A stretch of 64,000 nt of DNA. Source: Brachyhypopomus gauderio. Taxonomy: Eukaryota > Chordata > Actinopteri > Gymnotiformes > Hypopomidae. The notes beneath the pieces are model-generated. The model made no database searches, was not told the origin of the DNA, and was given only the letters and a program-made list of their open reading frames with translations. Each line of letters begins with the position of its first letter. Position 1 is the first letter of the stretch. Shown in pieces: positions 1-15,684 of the stretch. The stretch is taken from NCBI RefSeq assembly GCF_052324685.1, contig NC_135222.1:7293414-7357413 (forward strand), in the 5' to 3' direction. Made by a program: the position numbers and the translations under genes.

Positions 1-180
1 CTTTTTTCACTTTTCAGTCTATCTTGATCACTCTCTGGAGGACCGTTGGCTGGAACACTCTTGAAGGGGAGCATTGGTGAGAGAACTTTAAAAGTTATCG
101 TATAATTGAAATTTCAGTGCAGTCACATGTTTTACTGGAGCCAGGACTGCGTGGTAGGCAGCGCACAGAGTATGGGTCAC

Positions 181-3100
181 CTGAAATTGAGATCCTCTGG
201 GGGTATGAGGTACTGCAGCTGACTTCTAGAGCTGAGATAGAAGGCCTGGATGAGCCTAGAGGGCTTACTGCAGCCCCGCTGAGAGAAAACACATACAACA
301 TTTGAACATAACATCTATCACATTGGATTCCAACTTTCACATCTGTGGTTGTAATACCTTTTTGGGGTTCGGTTTGGGGTTCAGACCTCTTCGACTGAGG
401 CTGCTTTTCTGAGGAATGGACAGCAGGGGGAGCTGTGCACTACACAAGTCCCAAGACACCACTCCACTCTGGCTGAAACTGCTCAGGTCAGATGGGATGT
501 AATTCTCCTGCAGCCTAGGCACAGTAAGAACACAGGAATAGATTTTGACTAGCAAAATAAGCTCATTTATCTAGTTGTCCTAACTGCTTAATGTTGCAAA
601 CAAATGCATAGTTTACAAACGCACAAATCCATGTGTTACTGCTACATACGCAAAAATTCAAGGAAATAAGTGACATGATCATGTTAACCTCCTCATGTAG
701 AAATTGTGTATGCAGCCTTTGAATGTCTCTTTTCCTAAGATAATTGTCGTTTTGTGCTGCATGGTGGTTGAAGGTGCTGCCTGTTTTGCTCCTGTATCCG
801 AATTATCAATGTTGAGTTCCATTCTGAAAGAAAGCATGAAGTTTTTTATAGTATTTTATATAATAACAACTTCATGTCCATTCCATTTGCAGGAATTTGC
901 ATTAAAATCATGTAATTATTTGTGATAAAAAATGACATGCTCATTTGTCACCCTGTGCTGTTTCTGAATGCTGTCACATGGTGCCATCGTCCATCATCAT
1001 ACGTGTGTTTGGATTTTAAACTGTTGCCATTGTATTTCAGCTCCACATGTCCACTGACCAAAGCCAGTTCAAGAGAACTGTTCTGTTGACCACAGGTAAA
1101 TACAGGAAGTTACACATGCCTCAGTTGCTTTCTGATTGCTGCCTATCTATAACCCTATCTTCCAATGTCGCTACAATGATTTGAAATTGAGATATTTGTA
1201 TTTCTGGTTTAGCTTGATACAATGCATCAGCATCGATTCCATGTTCAAAATCATAAAACAGATGACAGACCATATATCTAGCTCAATGTCACTCAGGGAC
1301 TGTACATTTCTGTAGCAAACACCAGTGTTATGCACTCACCTTTTTCCCAGTATGGAGAAGAACCCCACTGCTCTGGGTGGAATGGAACCCCAGTGAAACC
1401 ATGGAAGCTGAATTCGACTGCGTAATGTTGGGTGTGAGAGTAAGGGAACTCTGTGCATCCAAGAAAGCATCACGCTGGCCCTGAAAAACCAAGAACCAAT
1501 GATTTCATTAAAAATCAGTAAGCAGGGGGTGATCATTACAGCTGTTACTAGCAAGTGCAGTGTCTGATGGGACCTACTATTGGTGTGTGATGGTCAAAGG
1601 TTTTAAATTCTCCTTTTCAACTATTTGCAGGAAAACATTCATGGATTCCAAATATTTTGCACATTCATATTTTTTTATTATAAACATGCTTATTTATTTT
1701 TTATGCATTCCTGGGGTTTTTATCTCAAGGAGAGATAATCAAAATCTTACTGAAAATTGTGTTAATATGGGCTCACCAGTAATACTGTTGGACAACCAGG
1801 GACAATTCCAACTTCCTCCATAAATTTGACGGCAACATCTACCTCAAGTCTGTTCAGGCATCCTCGTAATGGTGGAAAGCTGATATTGTATCTGGAATGT
1901 AACAGTTAATAGTACTTTCCATGCAATAGATAACCCATTAAGGAAAGTTCGATATTGATTATAGTATTTAACACTCAATATAAAACCAACTTAATAAAAT
2001 ATAATTTGTTAATAACAAGTATTTGAATGCGACTTTGCATAAACAGAATTCCAGAATTGCAATGTCATGTCAAGTAGGCAAATCATTTTATAAGGGGGGG
2101 ATAAGTATTTGTGGGGGGGGGGGGGGGGGGGGGGGGGGGGACAGTAACATTTTGCATTCTACAGCACAGTGGGAGCAGTATTCTGACATTCCAACTCTCA
2201 TTACCTTTCTGTGATCACTTTTGGGACGCCCCCTATAAATGCTTGTTTGTAGGCCCTGAAGTTGACCAAGACATTGACTGAATACTCAGCGACATGGACC
2301 TTAGGCTTAGAGGAAGACTGGATGATTTTAATATGGCGAGGGTAACCCTACAGGAACAAACAAAGAGGTTCTAGTTATATGTCCTAATAGCTCCATTAAA
2401 ATCAATATATTAGCATCAGAATTTATACTGAAGATGCATCTGTATGTTTATCCTTTGTAATTCATGAAAATGTAAGGTTAATTAATTAGAGATCATGTTA
2501 AATTTACAAGAGATTATCTAGAAAACAGAAATAAGTGCAGTTGTTTCTTTTGGTGCTGCTTACTGTGGGAAAGACTTTGTCTTCACTCTTTTCAGTTGAT
2601 GTTTGGTTATCTTGTCTTTCCCACAGAACAACATGGCCTCCCTCCACAGTAACAGTAAAGTGAGAATCCTGTGAGGAAATGGCACACATTTACTTTGAAT
2701 ATCACCAATCTACTACTATTCTAATTTAAATATCAACATTTTAAAAACACACATGGTTTTAAAACCACAAAACAAATGACTGCTCTTGCACTGCAGTGAA
2801 TCACACTTTAGGTCGGATTAGAAATCTTAATATATTTTCAAAATTGTCATAAGCCTGGTGAAATACAATCAGGGAAGTCACTGAGATAGTGTAAAGATCG
2901 TGCTTTTCTTTGCGCAATCTATTATACTTTAGTTTTTCATTTCGTGCTAATTGTCTTTAATTTGCTTACTTTATTCCCTGCCCAAGTTCTGCCCCTCGTT
3001 TCTAATGAGTTTCACCTGTGTCTTGTACTCAATTCCCTATGTACTTAAACACCTCGTTTTGCCAGAGTCTTTGTCGATCATTGTTTCGTTTGTCTCTGGG

Positions 3101-5072
3101 GGTTATGTGTTGAATTATTCCCTAGTCTCACTCTCTGCTCATTCTGCCGTTAAGTATAGTGGTCTTCTTCTGTCCAGTATTCTTGGTCTATTCGGTGTGT
3201 TTCTTCCTTTTTTTAATGATCTTTGCTGTCGCTTGGTTTCTGTAAGTTGTAGTTTTTATACTTTCGCCGTTGGTTTAATTTGGATGTTAGTAGTCGTTCG
3301 TATCTCTGGTTGGTGTGGCGTTTATGTAATCCTGGCTTAATGTAAGGTTGTAGTTGAGTTTGTTTTATTTTACTTTAGTGCACGTCCATAACATTGCCTG
3401 TCTTTTGTTTTATGTACTCGGCCTCGGTTGTAGTCCAGATTGGAATATGCCACGTCGGTCTCGTAAACGTGTCTCTCACATTACTGTTGGAAACCTGTCT
3501 CTTTGTCTGTTGTCAGAGGAGTGATCTCCTCAAAAGCACAATAAAACCACCTCATCTCAGCATCTGTGTCCGCTCCCAGTTAGTACATTACAGATAGCCA
3601 CTTACAAACCCCATTGTTGGACCAAGGCCCAGCAAGCTCACGGTTGTATTAGGTTCATTTGGTGGAATGTAATCAAGGCAGAATGGATCAGTCAGCTCTC
3701 CAGTGAAGCTTCCTCCGTGCTCACCTCATTACCCATAAAACACAATATGGTGTCCTCTTGTCTACTTTGGACATAGAACATGACCGCTCTACTTCTGTTG
3801 GTCAGGTTGATCTTCCCATAACCTGTACCATCTAAATATTTCCCTTCACTTCTGTCCACTCTGAGAGAGAAGACAACAAAAAACAATAAACAGTCTCTAT
3901 TGCAATCTACAATCACTGAAGCTGTCTCCATTCTAGGCAGTCTGCTGGAAGGAATATTTCTACTTACCTTAGACACTGATCTGTTTTTTTTATGTTGACG
4001 GCTTGCTGAAAGTTGTAAATGCCGAGGATGTGTTCATTTAATGTGTACAGTTCAATGCATCCCTTATAATTAGGATAACGTAGCTCTTTGGGTGGCTGAA
4101 ATTACAAATCCAGTGGACAATAAAAATGTTTCAGTTCAAGAATGAGAAACAAAATGTACCCCTAAATTAGGCTCTGTCCCTGTGACAAAAGACATTTAGG
4201 CAAATATATGGAATTTAGGCTTACAGTGAAATCACTGGGATAGCCTCCTACATACAAGACCACGTCATCTGGATCCAGATTCAGCAAGCTCACTGTTGTG
4301 TTTGCTTCATTGGTCATTGCAGGCTTTGTTAAGGGGTTAGGTGAATTATATTTCTGTGTATACATAACTTCTGCATCTTGGTAGACTCTAGGAGACAACA
4401 CGCAGAACAATACAAAAAATTGACTGAATTTACTACCACATTATTAAATCTGGCAAACTTTGGCAAACGGTCAACGTCAATCAAAATAAAGAATAATATT
4501 GCTATTACCTGCGGAAGTCCACTCGATCCATGAAGGTGCTGTTAAATCTGGACTCAATGACTCTTGTAGTCGCTATCTCGTGGAATACACCTCCCAGTTT
4601 GTAGATACAATACAACACACTGTTCCTGACCACCATGCCAACAAAATCACTTTGCGGCTGTTCGTGGACAAATAATACATAATGTATTGGTTGCAAGCAT
4701 CAACAGCTCATCCAACATACTCTAAAGCCAGTGCTCTTTTCAAGCACCAACAAAACAAGCACACGAATGGAGCTAACGGGTGAGCAATGTGCAGCCGCAG
4801 ATTAGAAATTAGAGTGCAGTTATTCACAGTTTGCGCAGTTTTCTTCCACAAGAAGAAAAGGCATTCCTCACATTCTTATTCCCCAGGTAAAGGACAAACA
4901 TGTCCTCCTCAGCTCTGCTTGGGCCCCGTCTGCGTCTGTCCCCGGGCGGAGGGTCCGCTGAGGCCCGGCGGAGCATCAGATCAAAGGCCGTGAAGGCCCG
5001 GAGATCTTCCAGGTTTGTAGGAGGGCGAAGCTCTATGTGGCTATCACCAGAGAACAGCACGGGACCCCTGAT
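181..5072 (-). CDS. lama3: lama3 exons 19-31: LG1, LG2, LG3 and start of LG4
   Basis: Laminin G domains bind integrins and dystroglycan/syndecan. Exons: 4872-5072, 4509-4657, 4225-4387 (LG1: MFVLYLGNKN, DFVGMVV, LLNLDPDDVVLYVGGYP); 3968-4095, 3725-3860, 2564-2668, 2219-2347 (LG2: YKGCIEL, EGKYLDGTGYG); 1777-1891 (end of LG2, RGCLNRLEV); 1340-1480, 952 to about 1090, 689-823 (LG3, ending FKGCIHNFYMRR); 387-514 (end of LG3 and the LG3-LG4 linker); 181-278 (first LG4 strand, QLQYLIPPEDLNF). No convincing next exon is visible in bases 1-180, so the gene continues outside. The intron between 2668 and 3725 holds a solo LTR. Confidence 0.85.
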
Positions 5073-8000
5073 CTGGAGGAAAAGACATAAAGACATGGAG
5101 GTCAAATGCCAAGCTGAAACAGTCTCGGGAGTCAGGAAGATTAGATGCGTTTCTTTTAAAATGTCCTAGAATCTTAATTTTCATAAGCAAAGCTTCTAAG
5201 AGTAAAGGGTGAACATAAATGTCAATGGCAATTTGCCACTGGAGGTCCTTGGACAGGGAAACCGACCAAAAAATATATATTTTGGATTTTTGTTGTGCAG
5301 ACAGAGATTCAAGGTGAGGAGAAATAAACAAATAAACAAAGCTGCAGAAGCGCACCCTGGTGGTGGTAGTTGGTACTCACAATGTTGACCATGTCCCTGC
5401 TCTCTTTGATCATGTCTTTAATCCTCATAATGCTGTCGGACATGTTGGTTCTGCTGGGTACCAACCTGCTGCCGCCCTCCACCTCAGCCAGAGTATCGGG
5501 CAGCAAAGGGAGGAGCGTGTGAAGCTCACTCACTGGGAAGAAACACACGAACAAGTGCACTTCTTAGAGCAAGTTCCCTAAGTGCTTCTTAGAGCAAGTT
5601 TCCTTAGTACCACTACGTTAAGGCCTTAAGAAGGAAAGCCAGCACCAAAAGATTTTGTAGACCTTAATCCTACACTAAGGCCTTGAAAAGTGTCCCTTTA
5701 TTTGCCTATACAATAAAATCAGTATTGTTCACAAAACCCTCTATTCATGCAGCAGGTGAAGAATCTTACACGTTTTGTTGACACGGTTGAGTATACCGTC
5801 CATATCTGAATCTCCAATGTGAACTGTGATATTGTCTAGCCCCTCACTAATATTCGCCAGTCGTGTTATAACATTGTTGACTGCACTGTTGGCCGTCTGG
5901 ACAGCATCCTTAGTTTGGTTCAAAACAGCAGCAGTATCATCTAAATTAAAAACAGCAGTTCCAAAAATGTGTTAAGATGAGGCTGTTTCATTGAGACTCA
6001 TGGGTGTGCACTGATGGTGTGCTGGGTGTCTAGGGCAGGGTACACTCACCTCTGTTAATGTTGTTCAGGTCCTGCTTGGTGGCTTGGAGTTCCTGGTTTA
6101 TGTTCTTTTTATCAGCGTTCCCCTTCTCTAAGCGCTTTTTAACAGCGTTGTATTTTTGTGCAACCTCTTAAGCCGAAAACATAAAGTTGTAATTTTATCA
6201 ATATGGATCGTGCCTTATACAAAGCATGTAATTTTTGTTGGGTTTTGTAACACTACTACTCTTAAGAATGGTAAAAAAAAAAATTCACTTCCTCAGAAGG
6301 TAGTTTAGCAGCCTAGACATGGTGTCTGGTGTTTACTTTATGGTTTTTCCACTAGAGCTACAAGGCTAATTTATCTAGTTTGTAATGAAAGAAATTTCAC
6401 ACTAAATCTTTTGTAAATAGCTACTTGCCTAATAAAGGGAATATCCAGACTTGTCTTGGCTGTATGACTACAATTCAGGTTAAGTAGAATACTGAAAAAG
6501 TGATTAAAAAAATTCTTTATCAAAGCTATTTCAAATAATACTGACAACACAGACACCTTTTAAATCATTTTCAGTTTTTGTTGCTTTGTCATGTAAGGTT
6601 TTTGCAAAGTCCTTCAGGTCTTCCACCATCCCAGGTAGATCTTCTGTTTTCAGTTGCTGTCCAAAAAGCGAAAACAGTCAAATGACAGATTTTTCTGAAA
6701 CTATCTAATATGCTCAGTATGACTGACCTATTACATGAATGGAATGCTGTATGTTTGGACCAATAGCACTCACCGCTGATGCCCGTATTGCTTCTCCAGA
6801 CTCTTCATTGGCTGCTGACTCGGCCTCCTGGATAGCTTCTATGACATCACTGTAGCTATGGATGACCTCGACAGCCTTGTGAACAACTGAAGTGTTGGTA
6901 AAATTCAGCAGAGACCTACATAAAATTTGTGGGAGAGTTAGAGTTACGTTTTTCTAACTGATAAAAAAAACACAAAGGATAACTTAAGGATAACTGGTAT
7001 CCTTAAGAAGCACTTAGCAAAGACTTAAAATGCTAAACACATTTCCCCTGTGTGATTTTAATGTTGGAACATGTCTTAAATTAAATAAAAGTGCTGAAGA
7101 GGGCCCCCCTCTGTATCACTGCATGCTATGTGAGTTATGCTGTGTATAACGCTAATTTGCAAACCTACATTTGAAACTGCATGGCCAAGTTCATCAGACC
7201 TCTGGCATGATCCTCGCCTTGTCTAACGACGCCAACCTTGGTTAAAGCCTCCAACAGCATGTTGAGTCTGCTGACCATGTCTGTGTTTGCTCCGTCCAGT
7301 TCTGCGGCAAGTCCTGCGTAGCTCTGAGAGGCAGCAAAGCTCCGTTTAACAACAATGCACTGACGCTGAAGAACCAGCAGATGAATAGAAGCGTTTATTA
7401 ACCTTCCACCAAAGTCAAAAATAAAATACGGATAAGCAACAATGTAACTTTGTTTCAATGGTGTGTCATAACATTGTAAAGTTTTACATGTCAAATTTTT
7501 AAAACATCAAGTCAGTCTTACATTGCCAAGGAGTTGTATCATCTTCTGAAGGTTTATAATGTCTCCCAAAGTTTCTCTAATCATGGACAAATTAGTAGAG
7601 ATTTGGGCATGTTCTTTTGTAAACTTCGTCTGGTGCTTCTGTAACATACAGGATCATCGTGTATGAAACAAGCGTAACTAAAAAAATTTTATTTGAATCC
7701 CTAAGTGTGTAATTACCAGAATGTTTGCCACATCTGCCTCGTTTGCATCATTGATGAGATTGGTCTTGTTAACCATTTTCTTTGCCTTTTTCAGGGCTTC
7801 CCTGAGATGTCTAAGCTCAGAGACCTGGAACATCAAATCTTGACCAATCTGCTCAGCAGTAGCCAGAGTATCAGTCACTGGCCCAGTCAGGTTCTTCATG
7901 ATGTAGTCTAAGACTGGTAAAGAGGAACATTTCATTCAGACAAAACAACAGGTCGTTCAGACAAAACAACCTGATTGGTAGTTACTCACGCCTCTGTGCT

Positions 8001-10035
8001 TCAGTGATCTCAGCGTCAGCGAACCTCCACTGCTCCTGGCAGTCACGTCTCCTCATGTTGGCCACCATGTGCTTCGCTTCCTCTAATATCCTGGAGGCCT
8101 CCACAGCATTAGTGCCATTAGACACCTTCAACTGCTCCAGGAGTTCTAAACGAGCATCAGGGTTGCCATTACAAGGAAAATTAAAAGCTAAGTGAGTTTT
8201 AGAGACACTCTGTACAGCGGACAACACAACGGTCTGGCTACATTTCTGCTTTCTCACACAACTGCACATGAGCACACATCTATGGATGGTGGGTAGTTAG
8301 GATTGTGTAACATTCAGCAGCATTAAATAAGGACCATACAAATAAAAGTACTGCCTCTGTAAGGTGCTGTCAAATGATTGTATATCTAATGACCTTCTAT
8401 TCTTTTCAAAAGATCCCCTGATTCAGTAAGTAGATCCTCGCCCAATTGGTGGCTTGTGTCCAGATCAATTAACAACTCATTAATGGCTAAAGACATCAGA
8501 TCTGCCTGTAAATAAAACAAATTTGAATATTCAAATATTGTCTTCTAAACACTGTATACAAATGTATTGTTAACAAATACATTACAGTAATAGAGTGTAA
8601 GGCTGGAGAATTGTGCTATTTACGAGAATCAGAAATAAGGAGCAGGACGAATACCTTGACGTTAAGTGTCTTCAGACCATTTTTGACACCATCCATGTCT
8701 GTCTCTAGCTCTTTCACCTCAGGTTTCAATGCTTGGACAGACATTTTGTACTTAATTACTAACTCCTGAAACAAACAAAACCTTTCCGAGTGAGAGATTT
8801 CAAATATTTTCCATTTCATTTATTGCTTTAGACTACCATAATCCATGTACAGCAATGTGTTGTAGGCTCAGGTTTTGTTTTGCTACCTTTACAGCATCAA
8901 CGGCATCTTCCAGTTTTCCCAGTGCAGTGAGATATGCAGTGCTTTCACTATAAGACTCCAGTTGATCCTTTAATCTGAAGAACTCAAAGTCCATTGCTTC
9001 CAGATCATCCAGTAATGTCTGAGTGCAACTATCACACTCTACAAGAAGAAATTTAATCTGGATTGTACTACACAATGACACTGGTGATGGAAACTGTTGT
9101 AATAGATTCTAATTGTTCTGCACCTATGCCAGAGAGGCACTGACACAGCACAGGATGATGGCCTCAAAGCACAAGATAACATTTCACAAGCTTGAATATA
9201 CCTTATTCACCTTGTGAGTAATTAATAATCAGTAATCAATAATCATCCTTATTTCATGTGTCTTGTATCTTATCCCAATCCCCAGTCCATTCAGAACATT
9301 TTGCTCTTAATTCAGTGAGTTTAAAGACTTGGTTCAGGTGACTGGATAAACTGAAAAGCATTGTGACTGGGACAATCCAGTAAAACCCCAGTTCCACACT
9401 GTCTATGAGTATAAGAGAGGCTGATTACAAACCTTGGCAGTCTTGATCAGTACCAGGGGCTTCAGGGGGTTCACACTCTATAGAAAGATAGTATCTTCAC
9501 ATTCACAAAACACGTCAAGCTCTGACGTAATACCAAAACCAGAAGTCGTAGAAGCTCTAAAGTGCTTACGGCCTGTAATGGGGTCACAAAAACGGTCATG
9601 ACTGCATTCACATGGCTGGCAGTTCCCTCCAAATTCTAATGGGTTGCCATAATAACCAGCAGCACACCTATGACATGTAGACAAGGAGGAGCAGGTGTGG
9701 CTACACAGTACAGTAATGGGTGTGGCAGAATACACACTTCATTAAGAATGAAATAATCAATTGGCAACACCCAGTATACAGGTGCCACTTGGATACCAAA
9801 TCTGTAGATGCTCAATTGTTTTATATGTGGATAAATATTGCGATCTACCGATACATACCTTTCACAACGGGCTCCTGAATAACCTGGGTGACACTGGCAT
9901 GTGAACTCATCTCCAACCCACAGACAACCAAAGGCAAAACTGAAAAAGAGGCCAAACAACATAAGTTTCTAATAAACACTGCTCTGTTGAGAATCAAGAG
10001 AAACAGAAGAAGATGCATATATGGATCATTACAGT

Positions 10036-10102
<67 letters not shown>

Positions 10103-11468
10103 TCAGCATTGCCATAGTAACCCTGGGCACACCGTTCACAGTGATGTCCTGCTGTGTGCAGCTGGCAGTCCTACGGGATCAAATGAACATCAGAAGAAGA
10201 CGTGGAGCATCTCACTACCTTGATCTTATATGATGGACTAGTATGTAGGAGGTGTTGTAGTCCAGCAGCAACAGTAAGACGAGCCTGTTGGACAGTATGT
10301 GGACTTATATCACCTAAAACCCCATAGTGACCTATATCACCTATATCACCTATAACACCCTAGTACAAAATCACGACACGTCGTGTTTGAGTAAGATCTG
10401 ATCAGTCACTCTCAGCCTTGCTCTTCAAAATCCTCTTGCCTAGTAATCTAGATGGATCGCACGATGTCTGATCTGTAATTATATATCATTTAAAGTCACT
10501 TTTAAGAACACTTAGTTTCAAATGAAATGATCATGTCACTTCTTGTGGCTGTGGAGATTTAAGTGAAGTATTTCAAATGCTGCCAAGTGAGCTTGTTCCC
10601 AAGTAATTGCTTAATATGTCTGAGTATGAATGCAGTGTCTAAACCTGCCCTGCAGAACTCCAGGCACTCAATATGAAACAGAGACAGCGCCATCTCATTG
10701 TTCTTTATCAATGTGCTTTAATAGTCAAAATCAGTGAATTGCTAAAGAACCCTGACACATTTTTAAGCAAATGATTTTCTGAAATGCATCATTTATAATA
10801 TGGTATGTAATCAACCTTGAGATGATCTGAATGTTTGGAGAAGTTTCAGGGTGGAATGTAGAGATGGACAAAGGTACCTACCAGGCAGCTCCCTGTGGCT
10901 GGGTCACACTCCTGAGAAAGGCCGTTGCAATTACAGGGAACACACTGTCCCCTGTACGGCCCTCTGCTCTCTCTGTACTCTCCTGGACCACAGTCCTGCA
11001 CACAATTCAGCTGACAGGTTGAAGCTTGCTGTCACTATATACACATCACACACGCATTCACTGAGGAGACAACGACCCCCCATAATGGCATGAACTCCTG
11101 CGAGCCTGCTAATAAATTTCCACGAATGGATTTGGTCAGCTTTCAAACATTTTTCAAACATTTTTACAGTAGATCAAGGTAGTAGCCCACCTTTCCAGGA
11201 TCCCATTTGATTCTTTAAAGGATGAACGACCTCTTACCTGTGTGCTTGCCCCAGCAGAATGGTTGTTGTCAGTGGAGTCGCAGTATTTTCTGGAAGCTTG
11301 CTGAAGCTCAGAGTTGTGCTTGACCTGGAAGTGGTCTGGTGGTGAACTCTGAGTGCTGGCAGAGACACAGCAGCTACCCAGAAAGCACAGCAGCAGCGCC
11401 CACAAACACCTGGTCCAGGGGGAAGTCCTCAACAGAATAGAGGATGGCTGGAAGTAAGACATCTCCAC
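181..11468 (-). CDS. lama3: Laminin subunit alpha-3, short (alpha-3A-like) form, 3' end outside window
   Basis: Laminin alpha-3 is the alpha chain of laminin-332, a secreted basement membrane trimer that anchors epithelia through integrins. About 31 exons can be read on the minus strand: signal peptide, laminin EGF-like (LE) modules, a long coiled coil, then laminin G domains LG1 to the start of LG4. The rest of LG4 and LG5 lie left of base 1. The match is to LAMA3 rather than LAMA4 because LG1 has the LAMA3-like run MDRVxFxRxYQ, LNLDP and YVGGYPxDF, and the first LE module has GQCVPCNCNG as in human LAMA3A (comparison from memory). The order signal peptide then LE is that of the short isoform. 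ankrd29, its human neighbour, lies upstream. An LE module is damaged by a (CA)n tract. Confidence in identity is high; exact exon ends are inferred from GT/AG sites and phase. Confidence 0.93.
2113..2140. repeat. Poly-G run (28 G)
   Basis: A run of about 28 G on the plus strand within a lama3 intron. Runs of this kind are hard to sequence, so the length is unreliable. It could form a G-quadruplex, but no function is implied. Confidence 0.9.
2890..3592 (+). mobile_element. Solo LTR of an LTR retrotransposon or endogenous retrovirus
   Basis: A 703-bp unit that begins TGTAA and ends TTACA, the short inverted ends expected of an LTR. It is flanked on both sides by the same 5-bp direct repeat GATAG (2885-2889 and 3593-3597), the size of duplication left by LTR element integration. 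An AATAAA signal lies about 50 bases before its right end. No internal coding region or second LTR adjoins it, so it looks like a solo LTR left by recombination between two LTRs. It lies in a lama3 intron in the opposite orientation to the gene. The intact target duplication suggests moderate age. Superfamily (Ty3/gypsy or ERV) cannot be decided here. Confidence 0.75.
5381..9038 (-). CDS. lama3: lama3 exons 7-18: coiled-coil domain
   Basis: This is the alpha-chain coiled coil that pairs with beta-3 and gamma-2 chains. Exons read on the minus strand: 8887-9038, 8655-8765, 8394-8505, 7990-8187, 7717-7913, 7522-7638, 7169 to about 7361, 6774-6915, 6557-6656, 6050-6166, 5770-5940 and 5381-5532. 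The domain opens with ECDSCTQTLLDDLEAM, matching the C-x-x-C-D-S-C knot of LAMA3 that precedes the coil. The exons are rich in heptads of Leu, Ala, Glu and Lys, with few prolines. Canonical GT and AG sites are present at each end. The exon starting near 7361 has two nearby AG sites, so its 5' edge is uncertain. Confidence 0.85.
9433..11468 (-). CDS. lama3: lama3 exons 1-6: signal peptide and LE modules
   Basis: Exons, in gene order: 11238-11468, 10882-11010, a third starting at 10170, 9859-9939, 9570-9667 and 9433-9477. Exon 1 carries the hydrophobic segment LWALLLCFLGSCCVSAS, a likely signal peptide with cleavage after SAS; the second in-frame ATG two codons on is an alternative start. Exon 2 encodes the cysteine pattern CGPGEY...CVPCNCNG...CDPATGSC of an LE module. 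Exon 3 encodes CQLHTAGHHCERCAQGYYGN and then runs into a (CA)n tract without a usable in-phase donor. Exons 4 and 5 encode the next module (CQCHPGYSGARCER, then CAAGYYGNP and CQPCECSHDRFC). Exon 6 is a short linker ending in DQDCQ. Confidence 0.85.
10034..10101. repeat. (GT)n microsatellite at lama3 exon 3
   Basis: About 33 GT units on the plus strand, (CA)n in the sense of lama3. It begins right after the codons for GYYGNAD of an LE module, where the rest of that module should be coded. Confidence 0.95.
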
Positions 11469-12725
11469 CTCTCCTGCGTTCTCCTGTGGAGGTGGACCGC
11501 CAACACACTACAAAACCTCTTCACTGCACTGCAGAGAATTCTTAGCTGTTAAAAAAAAGACTAAAAATGTACTATTCAAAAGATCAAGCGAAGTTGAAAG
11601 CTTCCATGTAGACCACAATCTTCTTATTGCATGGAGATGCTTATAAACTCATAATCAACAGTAAAAATTCTCTTGGGTTCAAAGCTCACTTTTATTCTTC
11701 CTGTTTTCCACTTCATAGCAACACACACATTCTGAAGGCCTGACAGGGGCTCTGCTTTAGCTAGGAGGAGTGTGACGTTAGTGAACTTGTTCCAATATTT
11801 CCATTTGTTGCTTATGGCTCCACCCCCTCTGTGCAGGTGCAACCCACCTTTGTGATAATACCTATGTGAGGAAGAGAGATCTTCTTATCTTTACAGCATT
11901 AACTGTGCTTTGCGTTTATTTAATGTACCAGTCAGTAGAACATATATAAAAGCAATTAACAAGAGTGCTGGCATGAAGATCAATTGTGTCACATGACTGT
12001 GGTCTTTATTTCTGCATGGTCTTTGCATCGTGGTGCATGCCAAGGTCAATCTAACCAAAACAGACCACGATAATGGAAGAGTAATGGCTGATGTAAACGC
12101 GTCAGCCTGGGCAACTATTGTGAGCTTTCCACCATCCGGCGAGCAGCACTGTGAGAAAGAATGTGATGCCCACTCAATGCAGACACAACACTTCTGCACT
12201 TAGTCTTCTGTTTCTCTCCACAGCTACATGACACTTCGGGGTGTGACATGGTCGTGGAAAGCAAAGTCTTTGCAGTGTGAAATGAGTTTACTGTGTGGGT
12301 GTGTTGGTGAGATAACATGTCATAAACATCACCTCTGACAGTAGGCTCAAGGTGGAAGATGCAATTGCAGGAATAGTTCCCATTACACAAAAGTAAAATA
12401 ATTCGACAGAATTACAGCAAGTGGTCTTAGATCAGCCACTGGTCTTCAGATCCCCTCTGCCCTGCATCTGTTTTTACACGACATGCACAAGGACCTGACT
12501 GTGAGTGAATCATTTCTTGCTCCTCTTTAAGTGCCGTAGCTGGAAGCTTCACTGCTTTCCTGAAACATTCAGAGCCAGAGGTTCACAGGCAGGGAGGAAG
12601 GTGGGACTGTGCAACTGGCACTTATAATTGATCCTTTATATTTATCCTTTATCCTTTATATTTATCCTTTATCCTTTATATTTGTTTGTCTATATATGTT
12701 GTGTCTTTGTACCAGCTCGTCACTG

Positions 12726-12764
<39 letters not shown>

Positions 12765-13098
12765 ATTATTATTATTATATTAATGTCACAGTTTTTATGT
12801 TGGAGCAATTTTTGTTATTAAAATTCCTCTGATTTCCTTCCTTTGTTCTGAACATGTCCCCCAGTAACACTGACATAATGACAGACCACCAAGACTCCCC
12901 ACCTAACCCTGCTGTGGCTGGTGCATGCGTGCATACGTCGGTGTGATTTTAAGTCAAAATTGTCCCTTCTCCATTCCTTCGTGAACACAAATAAGTGGAG
13001 TGACACAAAACCGAACGGTGATTTGTACCTCATACCCTCTTTATTTGGCAATCCAAAGCCCTGGTACAACACAAAGTCCTTTCATGATACAAAGCCTT
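11469..13098. other. Intergenic: lama3 upstream region and cathepsin 3' flank
   Basis: No gene is supported here. The part next to 11468 is the presumed 5' leader and promoter of lama3; I saw no clear TATA box. The part near 13099 is the presumed 3' end of the cathepsin L-like gene. The only marked structure is AT-rich tandem repeat DNA at 12637-12782. None of the exons that would code the long alpha-3B N-terminus (LN domain and many LE modules) is visible. Confidence 0.6.
12637..12782. repeat. Tandem TTTATCC-type repeat and (ATT)n
   Basis: Short tandem copies of a TTTATCC/TTTATATT motif (about 12637-12685) are followed by (ATT)n at about 12727-12782. Simple sequence, no inferred function. 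Confidence 0.85.

Positions 13099-15684
<2,586 letters not shown>

Noticed and set aside
2951-3340. 129-codon hydrophobic open frame
   Set aside because: Lies wholly inside the solo LTR; a chance frame in T-rich sequence.
181-11468. Laminin alpha-4 as the identity of the first gene
   Set aside because: The truncated N-terminus suits either, but the LG1 sequence, the ECDSC start of the coil and the ankrd29 neighbour fit LAMA3 much better.
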